DNA of 44,769 nt from Polaromonas sp. (lineage in GTDB: Bacteria > Pseudomonadota > Gammaproteobacteria > Burkholderiales > Burkholderiaceae_C): positions 1-44,769 of the forward strand of contig JAQGNE010000002.1 in NCBI GenBank assembly GCA_028291985.1. Reading direction: 5' to 3'. The stretch's first letter is position 1; each line of letters starts with the position of its first letter. The translations under genes were made by a program, and so were the position numbers. Below the pieces are notes generated by a model. The model was not told the origin of the DNA and did not search any database. It saw only the letters and a program-made list of their open reading frames with translations. Of this stretch, positions 6,848-15,092 are shown piece after piece.

Positions 6848-8626
6848 GTGACTTTTTCCATCCACGGTCTGGCGGTGTCGCGCGGCATCTCGATCGGCCG
6901 CGCGGTGCTGGTCGCGTCCAGTCGTGCCGATGTGGCGCACTACTTTATTGATATCGACAAAACCGACGCGGAAATCTCCCGCCTGCGGGTGGCGCGCAAC
7001 GCGGTGACGGAAGAGATCACCAAACTGCAAAAGGATCTGCCCAAGGACGCGCCACATGAGCTGGCCGCGCTGCTGGATGTGCACCTGATGCTGCTGCAGG
7101 ACGAGTCACTCATCAGCGGCGTCAAGCACTGGATCACTGACCGGCATTACAACGCCGAATGGGCGCTGACCACGCAGTACGAAATCATCGCGCGCCAGTT
7201 CGACGAAATGGAAGATGTCTATTTGCGCGAACGCAAGGCCGACCTGGAGCAGGTGGTCGAGCGCATCCTGCGCTCGATGAAGGGTGTGGGCTCGCCGGTG
7301 CAGCCCACGGCCCGGGCAGGCTCCGGCCGCAAGTCGCAGCAAGATCTGCTGCTGGACGACACCACCGATGTACCCCTGGTGCTGATTGCGCACGATATTT
7401 CGCCGGCCGACATGCTGCAGTTCAAGCAAAGCCTGTTTGCAGGATTCGCCACCGATGTGGGTGGCAAGACGTCGCACACGGCCATCGTCGCGCGCAGCAT
7501 GGACATTCCGGCGGTGGTGGGCGCGCGCAGCGCCAGCCAGTTGATCAACCAGGACGACTGGGTCATCATCGACGGTGACGCGGGCGTGCTGATCGTCGAT
7601 CCGTCACCCATCATCCTGGCCGAATATGGCTTCAAGCAGCGCCAGGGCGAACTGGAACGCGAGCGCCTGAACCGGCTCAAGAACACGCCATCGCTGACGC
7701 TGGATGGCCAGCGTGTCGAGTTGCTGGCCAACATCGAGATGCCGGAAGACACGCGCGGCGCGGTCAAGGCCGGCGCGGTGGGTGTCGGGCTTTTCCGGAG
7801 CGAATTCTTGTTCATGGGTCGGGAGTCCAAAGGGCTGGCCCGGCTGCCCAACGAAGAAGAGCAGTACCAGGCCTACCGCCAGGCGATTGAAGGCATGCAT
7901 GGCCTGCCGGTCACGATACGCACGGTAGATATCGGCTCTGACAAGCCGCTCGACCGCTCCGACCGTAGCCAGGAAAACCATCTGAACCCGGCGCTCGGCC
8001 TGCGCGCGATTCGCTGGAGCCTGGCCGACCCGCCCATGTTCTTGACACAGCTGCGCGCCATTTTGCGGGCAGCGGCACATGGGCAGGTCAACTTGCTGGT
8101 GCCGATGCTGGCGCACGCCAGCGAAATCCGTCAGACGCTGTCGCTGATCGACCATGCCCGCGCCATGCTTGACAACCAGGGCACACCTTATGGTCCCGTG
8201 CGGCTTGGTGCGATGATTGAAATACCAGCCGCCGCGCTGACGTTGAAACTCTTCTTGAAGTACTTCGATTTTTTGTCGATCGGCACCAACGACCTGATCC
8301 AGTACACGTTGGCGATCGACCGCGCAGACGAGGCGGTGTCGCACCTGTACGACCCCTGCCACCCGGCGGTGTTGCGCTTGATTGCCGACACGATTGCCGC
8401 CTGCGATGCCGCCGGCAAAAGCGTCAGCGTCTGCGGTGAAATGGCCGGTGATGTCGGTATGACGCGGCTGTTGCTGGGCCTGGGGCTGCGCAGTTTTTCA
8501 ATGCACCCGTCGCAAATTCTGGCGGTCAAGCAGCAGGTGGTGCGCGCCGACGCCGGCAAGCTGCAGCCCTGGGCAGCCAACGTGCTGGCCAGTGAAGACC
8601 CGGCCAGCCTGCTGCAGACCAGCTGA
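6848..8626 (+). CDS. ptsI: PTS enzyme I (phosphoenolpyruvate-protein phosphotransferase)
   Basis: From the GTG at 6848 (MTFSIHGLAVSRGIS) the protein is 592 residues, matching the usual 570-595. The N-terminal half binds HPr; the swivelling phosphohistidine domain has His210 in GGKTSHTAIVARS; the C-terminal PEP-binding barrel has FRSEFLFMGR, IGTNDLIQYTL and the catalytic Cys529 in VCGEMAGD. It transfers phosphate from PEP to HPr. The frame is open to an ATG at 6743, but that extra part is encoded by the REP-like repeat, so I reject it. A short insertion around residues 145-170 (SGRKSQQDLL) lies between the HPr-binding and phosphohistidine parts. Confidence 0.95.
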   Translation: MTFSIHGLAVSRGISIGRAVLVASSRADVAHYFIDIDKTDAEISRLRVARNAVTEEITKLQKDLPKDAPHELAALLDVHLMLLQDESLISGVKHWITDRHYNAEWALTTQYEIIARQFDEMEDVYLRERKADLEQVVERILRSMKGVGSPVQPTARAGSGRKSQQDLLLDDTTDVPLVLIAHDISPADMLQFKQSLFAGFATDVGGKTSHTAIVARSMDIPAVVGARSASQLINQDDWVIIDGDAGVLIVDPSPIILAEYGFKQRQGELERERLNRLKNTPSLTLDGQRVELLANIEMPEDTRGAVKAGAVGVGLFRSEFLFMGRESKGLARLPNEEEQYQAYRQAIEGMHGLPVTIRTVDIGSDKPLDRSDRSQENHLNPALGLRAIRWSLADPPMFLTQLRAILRAAAHGQVNLLVPMLAHASEIRQTLSLIDHARAMLDNQGTPYGPVRLGAMIEIPAAALTLKLFLKYFDFLSIGTNDLIQYTLAIDRADEAVSHLYDPCHPAVLRLIADTIAACDAAGKSVSVCGEMAGDVGMTRLLLGLGLRSFSMHPSQILAVKQQVVRADAGKLQPWAANVLASEDPASLLQTS

Positions 8627-8644
8627 GTTCAGGCTCCCAGCTTT

Positions 8645-9014
8645 TACCCATTACCAGGCGTCACGCACTGGCATAAGCAATCCTGTGCCGCGCGGCTTGG
8701 GCCAGCGGTGCCAGGATCTGGTCGCGCTGCCGGACCATGGCGGTCCGGTACAGCGGCGCTACTGGTGGCCCCCAATCGCTCGCTGCCAGAAAGTGGTCGG
8801 GATACTTTTCCAGCAGCGCTTGCCAGATGGGTGCCAGGCGGCATTTCTGGAACAGGGTGGAATCCGCGCCAGAGCACCGGTAAGTGTTCTCGGCACGCGG
8901 CACTGCCAGGTCGAAATGCAGACGGGAAAAGCGGGTAATGGCCGGCAGGGATCGGGTTTGCTGCCGCTGCGAAAACCGTAGCGAAACGTCCGGTAAGCGC
9001 GAGGGCAGGGCCAT
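8645..9014 (-). pseudogene. Remnant of an amidohydrolase-family gene (C-terminal part)
   Basis: On the minus strand an open stretch of 117 codons ends with a segment resembling the C-terminus of amidohydrolase (TIM-barrel) enzymes: LAPIWQALLEKYPDHFLAAS, then DWG, and ILAPLAQAARHRIAYASA. A TGA (8661-8663) falls where such proteins read on through an N-A-E-R-L-type ending, and the in-frame codons after it read R-L-V. The N-terminal three quarters of a normal enzyme (about 300 residues) is missing, because the neighbouring outer-membrane gene starts at 9068. I read this as a decayed, truncated gene; family assignment is by motif memory only. It fills most of the gap between ptsI and the MipA gene. 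Confidence 0.5.
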
Positions 9015-9067
9015 TTTTTGTCACAGGCTTTATGCTGCAGCGTGTCTTGTTTCAAGGACTTATTCCC

Positions 9068-9928
9068 GTGACGCCTTTTCAATACCGACTGCCAGCTGCT
9101 GCACGGCTGGCCGGGCTGCTTGTGACGTTGGCTCTGCCTGCGCTGGTGCAGGCGCAGGCCCAGAATCGCACGCCGCTGGCGCTCCCGCTGTGGGAAATCG
9201 GCGGCGTAGGCCTGGCGGTATCGCAGCAGGCTTATCCGGGTTCGAGCCAGCGCGTCAATCGGGGCCTGGTCCTGCCCTACCTCGTATACCGCGGGCCCTT
9301 GCTGCGTGCCGACCGCGACACCGTGGGACTGCGCGCCTACAAGTCGCCCACGCTGGAACTGGACGTCGGCTTTGCCGCCGCGCTGGGCTCTAAGTCAGAC
9401 GATACCGACGTTCGGCGTGGCATGCCGGACATCGGAACGCTGGTCGAGTTTGGCCCGCGGCTGAAGTGGAACCTGGCCGATGGCCCCGACCCTGGCAGGA
9501 TACGGGCCGAGTTTGCGCTGCGCGGCGTGTACGACATCAGTGACAGCTTTAGCTACAAGGGCATCAGTTTTGAGCCGCGTCTGATTTACGAAACGCAGCT
9601 GCCGGGCGGCTGGCGACTGGGCACCAATGCGGGCCTGGTCATGGGCAACAAGCGCCTGGGCGAGACTTTCTATGGTGTGGCGCCGCAATACGCGACCGCC
9701 CTGCGGCCAGCTTACGCAGCTGACGGCGGCCGGATCGCCTGGCGGCTGGGGGCCAATGTGTCGCGCGAGATCACGCCGCATCTTCGTTTTTTTGGTTTTG
9801 CGCGGTTTGATACGGTGTCGGGTGCGGCTAACGCCGGCAGTCCGCTGGTGCAGCGCAAAGGTGGGGCTACGGTTGGGGCTGGGCTGGTTTACTCCTGGGT
9901 TCGGTCGGAGACTCTGGTCAGCGATTGA
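9068..9928 (+). CDS. MipA/OmpV-family outer-membrane protein
   Basis: From GTG 9068 the product is 286 residues, with a signal peptide (hydrophobic core LLVTLALPALVQAQAQ). The mature part is a beta-barrel of the MipA/OmpV type: GGVGLAVSQQAYPGSSQRVN near the start, LVLPYLVYRGPLLRADRD, GPRLKWNLAD and FFGFARFDTVSGAANAGSPL near the end. Members act as scaffolds for murein enzymes or as outer-membrane channels; the exact role here is unknown. An AAGGA sequence precedes GTG 9068 by about 10 bases, whereas the alternative ATG at 9032 would put 12 extra residues before the signal peptide. The C-terminus (VRSETLVSD) extends past the usual terminal aromatic residue. Confidence 0.87.
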   Translation: MTPFQYRLPAAARLAGLLVTLALPALVQAQAQNRTPLALPLWEIGGVGLAVSQQAYPGSSQRVNRGLVLPYLVYRGPLLRADRDTVGLRAYKSPTLELDVGFAAALGSKSDDTDVRRGMPDIGTLVEFGPRLKWNLADGPDPGRIRAEFALRGVYDISDSFSYKGISFEPRLIYETQLPGGWRLGTNAGLVMGNKRLGETFYGVAPQYATALRPAYAADGGRIAWRLGANVSREITPHLRFFGFARFDTVSGAANAGSPLVQRKGGATVGAGLVYSWVRSETLVSD

Positions 9929-10002
9929 GGTTTGGTTGTGGGTTTGCTTGTTGGTAATAGCTGATGAAATAGCGCGCTTGGCCTTGCTTATATCGGGTGT
10001 TT

Positions 10003-10021
10003 AGCTATTGAAAGCGTAGCG
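10003..10021 (+). repeat. GCTA-N9-TAGC half-repeat
   Basis: GCTA (10004-10007), a 9-base spacer TTGAAAGCG and TAGC (10017-10020). The spacer is close to the CTAAAAGCA loop of the copy at 2552-2576. It lies just upstream of the larger repeat at about 10050. Too short to call alone; the call rests on the shared spacing with three other sites. Confidence 0.4.
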
Positions 10022-10049
10022 TTCTTGTAGTTCCTGAGTCTTTTAGGCT

Positions 10050-10300
10050 GCTGGCCGGGGTTGCCCGGTGGCAAGTTCCTTTTCTTTGCTTCACCAAAGA
10101 AAAGGAACCCAAAGAAAGGCGGCCCGCAGTCTGGGGCCCTTCGGCGACCTGCGAAGTGGCCGAAACCGGGGTCTGCAGAACTCGCTTGCGGCTCGGACAA
10201 CTGCAGCCCTGGTCCCGGTTTTCGCCCCTTGCGCAGGCCCAGCCAGGACGGGGTTGTCGGGTGCGGGACCGGATCGGGCACAGGTACCGGGAGGAAGCCG
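10050..10300 (+). repeat. Intergenic repeat block with long hairpin (Burkholderiales-type mosaic element)
   Basis: A perfect 13-bp inverted repeat, TTCCTTTTCTTTG (10076-10088) and its complement (10095-10107), with a 6-base loop, is followed by AAAGAAAGGCGGCCCGCAGT and a segment containing CTGCAGAACTCGCTTGCGGC. I recall this pattern (TTTCTTTGCTTC-CCAAAGAAA, then GGCGGCCCGCAGTCTGG, then GCAGAACTCGCTT) as a multi-copy intergenic element in Burkholderiales. No credible gene occupies 9929-10361; frames here are short and low-quality. The hairpin may also stop or protect transcripts of the EamA gene, which ends just downstream on the opposite strand. Element borders are approximate. Confidence 0.65.
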
Positions 10301-10361
10301 ATACGGGTATCGACAAGGAATTTGATTGCTGCCTGATCTGATGGCAGCGCACCGATCAGGC

Positions 10362-11210
10362 TTATTTCGCCCGCGTCCCCAACACTGCCGCGCCGATGAT
10401 CATCACCGCCGCCAGGCCTATGCTCCAGCTCAATTGGCGGTCGGTTGCGAGCATCAGCAGGGTGGTGGAGCCCAGTGGGGTCAGGTAGCCGAGCACGCCG
10501 ATCTGCCGCGCGTCGCCCGCTTTGAGCGCTTTGTCCCAGAGGTAAAAGGCAGCGCCCAGCGGGCCGATGCCCATCACGGCCAGCAGTAGCCAGTCCTGGC
10601 CTGACAGCAACGCTGCTGGCTCCAGCACAGCGTGGCAGGCCAACGACAGCACGCCAGACACCAGGCCGAACAGGCCGATGGCGGCGGTTGGAAAAGGGCG
10701 CACGCGGCGGGTCAGCAGAGAGTAGGTGGACCAGATCAGCGCCGAGGCAAAGGCTGCGACATAGCCCCAATGCCAGCCGCCCTGGGTGTCGCCTGCTGCG
10801 CCCAGAATGGCAATGGCTGCGCCGGCAAATCCCAGCAGCGCGGCTGCTACATGACGCGCCCGCAAGTGCAGGCCGGGCAACAGCACCGGCGCCAGCACCA
10901 CCATGAAAAGCGGCCACAGGTAGTTGACCAGGTTCACCTCGACTGCCGGCGCATGGCGCAGGGCCATGAACAGCAGGAAGTGAAACCCGAACAGGCCGTA
11001 CACACCGAGGGCCAGTGTTGACAGCGGAATCCTCCACTGCTGCGGGTTCTTCAGCACAAAGGGCAGCGCCGGCAGGCTGCCCGTGACCAGTGCCATGCCA
11101 GTCAGCAGAAAAGCGGGCACATGCTGCAGCGCCAGACCCAGGGTGGCCAGCGTCGACCAAAGTGCGATGGCGGCCAGGGCGTAAAAAAGAGCGGACGGGT
11201 TGGGTCTCAT
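10362..11210 (-). CDS. EamA/DMT-family transporter
   Basis: From ATG 11210 (MRPNPSALFYALAAIALWST) the protein is 282 residues with ten hydrophobic helices in two EamA repeats. The first repeat contains LATLGLALQHVPAFLLTG and the second ALIWSTYSLLTRRVRPFP; the helix with HAPAVEVNLVNYLWPLF is characteristic. The family exports amino acids, metabolites or drugs; the substrate cannot be read from sequence. An ATG at 11240 would add ten residues (MAKVMRCCSP) before the family start and is less likely. Neither start has a clear ribosome site. A repeat with hairpins lies upstream (11292-11342), so the gene probably has its own promoter. Confidence 0.88.
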   Translation of the reverse strand: MRPNPSALFYALAAIALWSTLATLGLALQHVPAFLLTGMALVTGSLPALPFVLKNPQQWRIPLSTLALGVYGLFGFHFLLFMALRHAPAVEVNLVNYLWPLFMVVLAPVLLPGLHLRARHVAAALLGFAGAAIAILGAAGDTQGGWHWGYVAAFASALIWSTYSLLTRRVRPFPTAAIGLFGLVSGVLSLACHAVLEPAALLSGQDWLLLAVMGIGPLGAAFYLWDKALKAGDARQIGVLGYLTPLGSTTLLMLATDRQLSWSIGLAAVMIIGAAVLGTRAK

Positions 11211-11291
11211 GGGTGAGCAGCATCGCATGACTTTTGCCAATGCCCGCTTGGGCTGACGCAGCTGCTTGCGAATTGCAGATCCATCAGAACA

Positions 11292-11342
11292 CTTGCTACT
11301 GAATTAATAGCTATTATCCCTTGTATTTAAAGGGCTAGAGCC
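11292..11342. repeat. Double-hairpin repeat, copy A (possible helicase terminator)
   Basis: GCTA-N9-TAGC (11295-11311) is followed by a second imperfect hairpin (TATCCCTTGTATTTAAAGGG, then CTAG). It aligns closely with the copy at 36508-36556: both share ATAGCTA, CCCTTGTATT and AAGGGCTAG. The repeat lies between the helicase stop (11397) and the EamA start (11210), so the hairpin may end helicase transcription. I recall this motif as abundant between Comamonadaceae genes. Confidence 0.7.
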
Positions 11343-11396
11343 ATATTACGCCTAAAAATGCCGGGTTGGCTGCCATGAAGCACCACAGCAGTCGGT

Positions 11397-14300
11397 TCAG
11401 CTGCGTTCGTCGCCCAGCGGCCGCAGCAGGTTTTCCAGATCGCTTTCAGTGAACAGTCCGCCGGTACGTTCCCCTGCATCGGTGTACAGGCTGTCAGCGA
11501 GCGCAGCCTTTCGCTCCTGCAACGCCAGAATGCGCTCTTCAATCGTGCCTTGCGCCACCAGCTTGTAGACCATCACACGCTGGGTCTGGCCGATCCGGTG
11601 AGCCCGGTCGGTAGCCTGCATTTCGGCTGCCGGGTTCCACCACGGGTCGTAGTGGATCACCGTGTCGGCCTCCACCAGGTTCAGACCGACGCCGCCGGCC
11701 TTCAGGCTGATCAGGAAAAGCGGCACCGCGCCCGAAGTAAAGCGCTCGATGATCTGGTCGCGCTTTTGCGACTGGCCGGTGAGTTTTGCCCAGCGTATGC
11801 CCCGCTTGGCCAGTTCCCCCTCGATCAACTCCAGCATGCTGGTGAACTGCGAAAACAGCAGCACCTTGCGGCCCTCGGCCAGCAGCTCGGGCAGCAGTTC
11901 CATCAGCAACTCCAGCTTGGCCGATGCGGTAACCTTTTGCGCCGCGGGAATGGAAACCAGCCGCGGGTCGCAGCAGACCTGACGCAGCTTGAGCAGCGCA
12001 TCCAGAATCTGGATATGCGCGGTTGCCAGGCCCTTGCTGGCCAGTGCATCGCGCACGCTTTTCTCGGTGGTCAGGCGTATGGTTTCGTACAGGTCAGCCT
12101 GCGCCGAGCCGAGTTCAACGCTGGATACCGTTATTTGTTTCTCGGGCAGGTCGGTGGCGACTTCGCTCTTGTGCCGGCGCAGCATGAAAGGCGCGATACG
12201 GCGGCGCAGTTGCGCGGCGCGTTCGCCGTCGCCCCGTTTTTCAATCGGGGTGCGGTACAGCGACTTGAAGCGCGCCTGGCTGCCCAGAAACCCCGGCATC
12301 AGGAAGTTGAAAAGGCTCCACAGCTCGCCCAGGTGGTTTTCCATGGGCGTGCCCGACAGGCACAGCCGGTGGCGCGTGTCCAGCTCGCCCGCGACCTGGG
12401 CCGCATGGCTGTTGGCATTCTTGATGTTCTGCGCCTCGTCCAGAACTACCAGGTGCCAGGCCTGTGCCTGCCAGCGTTCGCGGTCACGCAGCAACAGCGA
12501 ATAGGGCGCGACCACGATATCGTGCCGGGCAATGTCAGCCGCGGCTTCATGCCGGTTGGCACCATGCAGCACCAGCGTGCGCAATTGCGGCGTGAAGCGG
12601 GCTGCCTCTTGGCGCCAGTTGCCCATCAAACTGACTGGCGCAATGATGAGGGCCGGCAGGTCGAGCCGGCCGGCCTGCTTTTCCAGCAGGATATGGGCCA
12701 GTGTCTGCAAGGTTTTTCCCAGGCCCATATCGTCCGCCAGAATGCCGGCCAGCCGGTTCGCGCGCAAAAACTGCAGCCATTGCAGCCCGTGCAGCTGGTA
12801 GGGCCGCAACGTGGCCTGCAGGCCTTCGGGCGGCGCCACCGGCGGCAGCTCGGCCCGCCCGCCCAGCAGATCAACCATGCGGCGCAGCTGGACTTCGCCT
12901 TGCCAGGCTACGCCCTCACTCAGCGCACCGCCCATGCGCAGGGCTTCCATGCGCGACAGGCGCAGCACCTCGCCCTTGAGATCGGCGGTTCTCGAATGGC
13001 CGCGTTCTCCGAGCAGGTCCAGCAAGGCTTGCAGCCAGGGCCTGAGCGGCGCGCAGGGCAGACGGACATAGCGTCCATCAGGCTGGTGGATATACACATA
13101 GTCCGGCAGCTGCAGGGTGCTCCCGCGCTCGCCGCCCGCAGTGCCAGCCGCGCTGGAATGCGTGACGGCTGCAAGCTGGGCCAGCAGTTCGGGCAACAGC
13201 GGCAGGATGTTCTGGCGTTGCCCGTCAATCGACATGCCCAGCGACAAATCGAACCAAGCTGAGCGGCCCTCATCCTCGCGCGCCAGTGCCTCGCCCGACG
13301 GTGCAAGCAACGCGGCGGCGGGCGCCATGTTCACCTGCAGATCGTCGGCTCGCAAGATCCATTGCGACAAGCCGGGCGCCGTACTGACGCTGAAGCCGGC
13401 GCTGATGAAAGGGGAGAAACCGTCATCCAGCCAGGCCAGCCACTGGCCACGCTGGTCAGGCGATGAAAAAGGCAGGTAGAACTGGCCAGTGCTGTCGCCC
13501 GCCAAGCCCAGCGCATGCAGCGCCTGATGCGCTGCCCTTTCGGCGGGCAGATCCCGGTGCAATTGCACGCGCCGCAGGCTGTCGGGCTGCGCAGCTTCTG
13601 CAGTGCCGCCAGATGTGGGCGCGGTGCGATCTGGCACCAGCTCGGGCGTACTTTGCTCGATCAGCACCGGGTTCAGTTCATGCAGCGCATAGTGGCGCAG
13701 CCCGCCGTAGTCGAACGCCAGCACCGCCCGAAGCAGGCCCAGGCGCGGCTGCTGGCCGGCTTCAACCGGGCTGATGTGAAGACGTGCCAGCGGTGCCTGC
13801 CCCTGCAATATCTCGGGTGGCCGCAGCGAAGGCGGCAGCGGCAGTCCGGCCAGCTCGCGCAGGCGCGCGGCTTCCGGTAGCGCCAGGGCCGACTGCGCAA
13901 GCGGCGGCGCCTTGATCAAAAGCTGCAGCTGATCGGCGGCAATATCGGGCATCTGCAGTACCCCGACCACGCCCGACCCCTCATGCAGATACAGTGGCGG
14001 CTGGTTGGCAAAGCAGCGCGCGCCTCTGACGGCATCCGGCAGGCGCGGGGCAATTCGCCACACGGCTTCTGCCTCTTCGGTGCTCGCCGCGCGTCGGGGC
14101 CGGCTGACGCTGGCTACCAGCCACTGCCAGCCAGGCACCAGGGGCATGCCTAGACTGAGCGGCAGGCCCAACGCACGGTCCTCGCTGGCTGAAAAAAGTC
14201 GTCCGGTGGCAACTGCCTGCTGCAGCGCAAGCAGGCCGGTCTCGCCCGACAGCACGCCGAAATTTTCACTGAAGGGGTAGCTGTAGCTGCGTGCAGAAAG

Positions 14301-15032
14301 CGTCTGGATCAGCGGTATCAAGGCCTGGTCTTCGGGCCCCGCCTCGGCATGCACATGGCGCGGCAGACGGACCTTGGCCCAGGTGCCGTTGCGCAGCCTG
14401 CGCGACAGGCCGAACCCAAGCTGCAACACCGCCTGCCCGCCCTGCTGGGCCGGGCTGAGCATGTAGACGATCAGGTCGGTGGCCGCCGTTGCCGGCGTCA
14501 GCGAATCGGATGCGGGCTGCAAACTGGCTGCTGCTGCGGGCTCGCCAAACAGGTCAAGCCACTGCGCAGCCTGGGCCGGTTGCGGCGGCTTGTCTGCGGC
14601 CGGGCCGGGCCACGCGTGGCGTGCTTGCAAAGATGCTGTGGACGTGCGCTCAGGCGGCGGCACGTCGGGCGACGCGCGTAAGGCAGCGCCAGACGCGCTG
14701 GCACCGGTTGTGTAGGCTGCCTTCAGGGTCAGGGCCAATGCATGCTTGCAATTGAGCCGCACCGCGCAATCGCAGACGCCCGAAAAATAAGCGGCTTGGC
14801 CGCCCGCCGATGTTTCCAGCGTCACGGAAACTACAAAGGTTTCAAGTACCCCGCCGCTCACCAGACCGTGAATCTCCCAGGTTTGGCTGCCGCTTCGCGT
14901 GACCTCGCAACCGAGCACCTGCTGGTGACGCAAGAGCTGCAGGCCTTGCTGGTAGGCGCCAGCATCCATGTGCCGGATCAGCGAGGCGGGATCAAGTAAA
15001 AAGGGCGGCGCAAAGCCAGCGGTCGATGTCAT
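11397..15032 (-). CDS. SNF2/HepA-family DEAD/DEAH-box helicase with SWIM zinc finger
   Basis: A 1211-residue protein. A SWIM finger sits near the N-terminus (CxCx5CxH: Cys87, Cys89, Cys95, His97), followed by a long 600-residue domain typical of bacterial SNF2 proteins, then the Swi2/Snf2 motor: motif I DDMGLGKTLQT at about 770, motif II VLDEAQNIKN at about 864, and a C-terminal helicase half with LISLKAGGVGLNLVEADTVI and RAHRIGQTQ. Such ATPases translocate on DNA and remodel protein-nucleic-acid complexes (RapA/HepA, DNA repair or defence); the precise role is unknown. It follows treY by 60 bases on the same strand and may be read with the trehalose operon. A hairpin abuts its start codon. 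The fusion and length are normal for this subfamily. Confidence 0.93.
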   Translation of the reverse strand: MTSTAGFAPPFLLDPASLIRHMDAGAYQQGLQLLRHQQVLGCEVTRSGSQTWEIHGLVSGGVLETFVVSVTLETSAGGQAAYFSGVCDCAVRLNCKHALALTLKAAYTTGASASGAALRASPDVPPPERTSTASLQARHAWPGPAADKPPQPAQAAQWLDLFGEPAAAASLQPASDSLTPATAATDLIVYMLSPAQQGGQAVLQLGFGLSRRLRNGTWAKVRLPRHVHAEAGPEDQALIPLIQTLSARSYSYPFSENFGVLSGETGLLALQQAVATGRLFSASEDRALGLPLSLGMPLVPGWQWLVASVSRPRRAASTEEAEAVWRIAPRLPDAVRGARCFANQPPLYLHEGSGVVGVLQMPDIAADQLQLLIKAPPLAQSALALPEAARLRELAGLPLPPSLRPPEILQGQAPLARLHISPVEAGQQPRLGLLRAVLAFDYGGLRHYALHELNPVLIEQSTPELVPDRTAPTSGGTAEAAQPDSLRRVQLHRDLPAERAAHQALHALGLAGDSTGQFYLPFSSPDQRGQWLAWLDDGFSPFISAGFSVSTAPGLSQWILRADDLQVNMAPAAALLAPSGEALAREDEGRSAWFDLSLGMSIDGQRQNILPLLPELLAQLAAVTHSSAAGTAGGERGSTLQLPDYVYIHQPDGRYVRLPCAPLRPWLQALLDLLGERGHSRTADLKGEVLRLSRMEALRMGGALSEGVAWQGEVQLRRMVDLLGGRAELPPVAPPEGLQATLRPYQLHGLQWLQFLRANRLAGILADDMGLGKTLQTLAHILLEKQAGRLDLPALIIAPVSLMGNWRQEAARFTPQLRTLVLHGANRHEAAADIARHDIVVAPYSLLLRDRERWQAQAWHLVVLDEAQNIKNANSHAAQVAGELDTRHRLCLSGTPMENHLGELWSLFNFLMPGFLGSQARFKSLYRTPIEKRGDGERAAQLRRRIAPFMLRRHKSEVATDLPEKQITVSSVELGSAQADLYETIRLTTEKSVRDALASKGLATAHIQILDALLKLRQVCCDPRLVSIPAAQKVTASAKLELLMELLPELLAEGRKVLLFSQFTSMLELIEGELAKRGIRWAKLTGQSQKRDQIIERFTSGAVPLFLISLKAGGVGLNLVEADTVIHYDPWWNPAAEMQATDRAHRIGQTQRVMVYKLVAQGTIEERILALQERKAALADSLYTDAGERTGGLFTESDLENLLRPLGDERS

Positions 15033-15055
15033 GCCAGCCTTGAAAAAGAGCTGGC
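15033..15055 (-). promoter_or_regulatory. Hairpin abutting the helicase start codon
   Basis: On the minus strand, GCCAGC (15055-15050) pairs with GCTGGC (15038-15033), and the ATG follows at once. The 11-base loop holds the only Shine-Dalgarno-like bases (AAG-G at the loop/stem border). Folding would place the ribosome site in a loop directly against the start codon. Regulatory meaning is inferred. Confidence 0.35.
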
Positions 15056-15092
15056 TATTCTCGCATCCCCGATAGGCGGGTACACCCGGCGG

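Noticed and set aside
9988..11223. A 411-codon open frame on the minus strand overlapping the EamA gene.
   Set aside because: It is out of frame with a clear ten-helix transporter and runs on into repeat sequence; its composition is Arg/Pro/Gly-rich as expected for a high-GC shadow.
11550..13262. A 570-codon plus-strand frame inside the helicase gene.
   Set aside because: Gln/Arg/His-rich shadow of the conserved SNF2 motor; no start signal.
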